A DNA stretch of 39,489 nucleotides from a virus, in IMG/VR virus record IMGVR_UViG_3300036781_000382, positions 1 to 39,489 of that record; one strand, written 5' to 3'. The notes beneath the pieces were generated by a model, which saw only the letters and a list, made by a program, of their open reading frames with translations, had not been told where the DNA came from and searched no databases. Positions 39,246 through 39,489 of the stretch are shown here, piece after piece (position 1 is the stretch's first letter; each line of letters starts with the position of its first letter). The translations under genes were made by a program, and so were the position numbers.

Positions 39246-39306
39246 GCGGAATGGGTGCGGATCGGGTGCGGAATGGGTGCGGATCGGGTGCGGATCGGGT
39301 GCGGAT
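39246..39306 (+). repeat. 11-bp tandem repeats
   Basis: Five and a half copies of an 11-bp unit alternating between GCGGAATGGGT and GCGGATCGGGT (order A, B, A, B, B, then GCGGAT). The period is close to one DNA turn, so a protein could bind every copy on one face. They lie 8 bp from operator copy 2, upstream of the leftward promoter. Candidate partition, replication or activator sites. Reading frames through this stretch give only repetitive Gly/Cys peptides and are not genes. Confidence 0.75.
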
Positions 39307-39489
39307 GCCACAGTCGTGCCCAGAGAGAACCACCAGACCACAGCCACTCCCGGCTTGATTATACAGCACATTGCGCAGGTTAGCCAGTGTTACCGCCCAG
39401 AATGACAAGGAAAGTCAAAACAGTGGAAGAGCCACCGGGGTAGGGGAGACAGTTGCATCCGGCACTGAAACCGTGATAGGCTGAGATTT

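Noticed and set aside
39082-39408. Open frames across the tandem repeats on both strands
   Set aside because: They translate to repetitive Gly/Cys or Arg/Ser peptides caused by the 11-bp repeats, and overlap the promoter and operator.
1-39489. Integrase, transposase, tRNA or insertion sequence
   Set aside because: Looked for and not found on either strand.

Overview
The window reads as a near-complete or complete phage-plasmid genome of 39.5 kb from a bacterium with GC-rich DNA. It joins a plasmid replication and partition cassette (iterons, a RepA_C-type initiator, a ParA ATPase, a small ribbon-helix-helix partner) to a tightly packed set of virion genes in short-tailed (podovirus-like) order. 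I see no integrase, transposase, tRNA, rRNA or CRISPR array. No terminal repeat is visible, so a circular molecule opened beside the origin is plausible but unproven. The host is uncertain. Secreted-looking tail fibres and several small proteins resemble ones I remember from Acidobacteriota prophages, which is a low-confidence inference.

Layout. 1-665: putative origin with four iterons and several inverted repeats. 666-2683: repA, converging on a leftward parA/RHH pair with an AT-rich operator or centromere. 2705-5995: small accessory and early genes, including Cys-rich mini-proteins, a leftward RHH-like pair with its own promoter, a DUF1064 nuclease-like protein and a KH-domain protein. 5999-17455: virion head and neck (decoration-like protein, large terminase, portal, scaffold candidate, N4-gp56-like major capsid protein, neck/tail adaptors), interrupted at 16487 by a DUF2829/Tad2-like gene. 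17459-25947: a long tail protein, small virion proteins and three Ala/Gly-rich proteins that look like DNA-ejection proteins. 25948-28241: unknown proteins and a SleB-like lysin candidate. 28292-32653: tail fibres, one an SGNH hydrolase with a signal peptide, and another secreted protein. 32676-35764: a rightward early operon with an SbcC/RecF-like ATPase, zinc-ribbon mini-proteins, a one-helix membrane protein and an HNH nuclease. 35761-39131: leftward genes with an AAA+ clamp-loader-like ATPase, an ArdC-like antirestriction metalloprotein and its partner, and small proteins. Three of the leftward genes share one hairpin-plus-Shine-Dalgarno leader. 39132-39489: regulatory sequence with a promoter, an operator-like palindrome and 11-bp tandem repeats.

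How it fits together. RepA and the iterons would maintain the prophage as a plasmid, and ParA with the RHH protein would segregate it. ArdC-like and Tad2-like proteins are candidate counter-defences. The nuclease, ATPase and clamp-loader genes would serve DNA replication or processing. Most rightward genes overlap their neighbours by ATGA, GTGA or TGATG, so translation is probably coupled. I could not identify a small terminase, holin or lysogeny repressor. Stretches without a gene are 1-665 and 39132-39489, both described below. 39307-39489 holds nothing I recognise.
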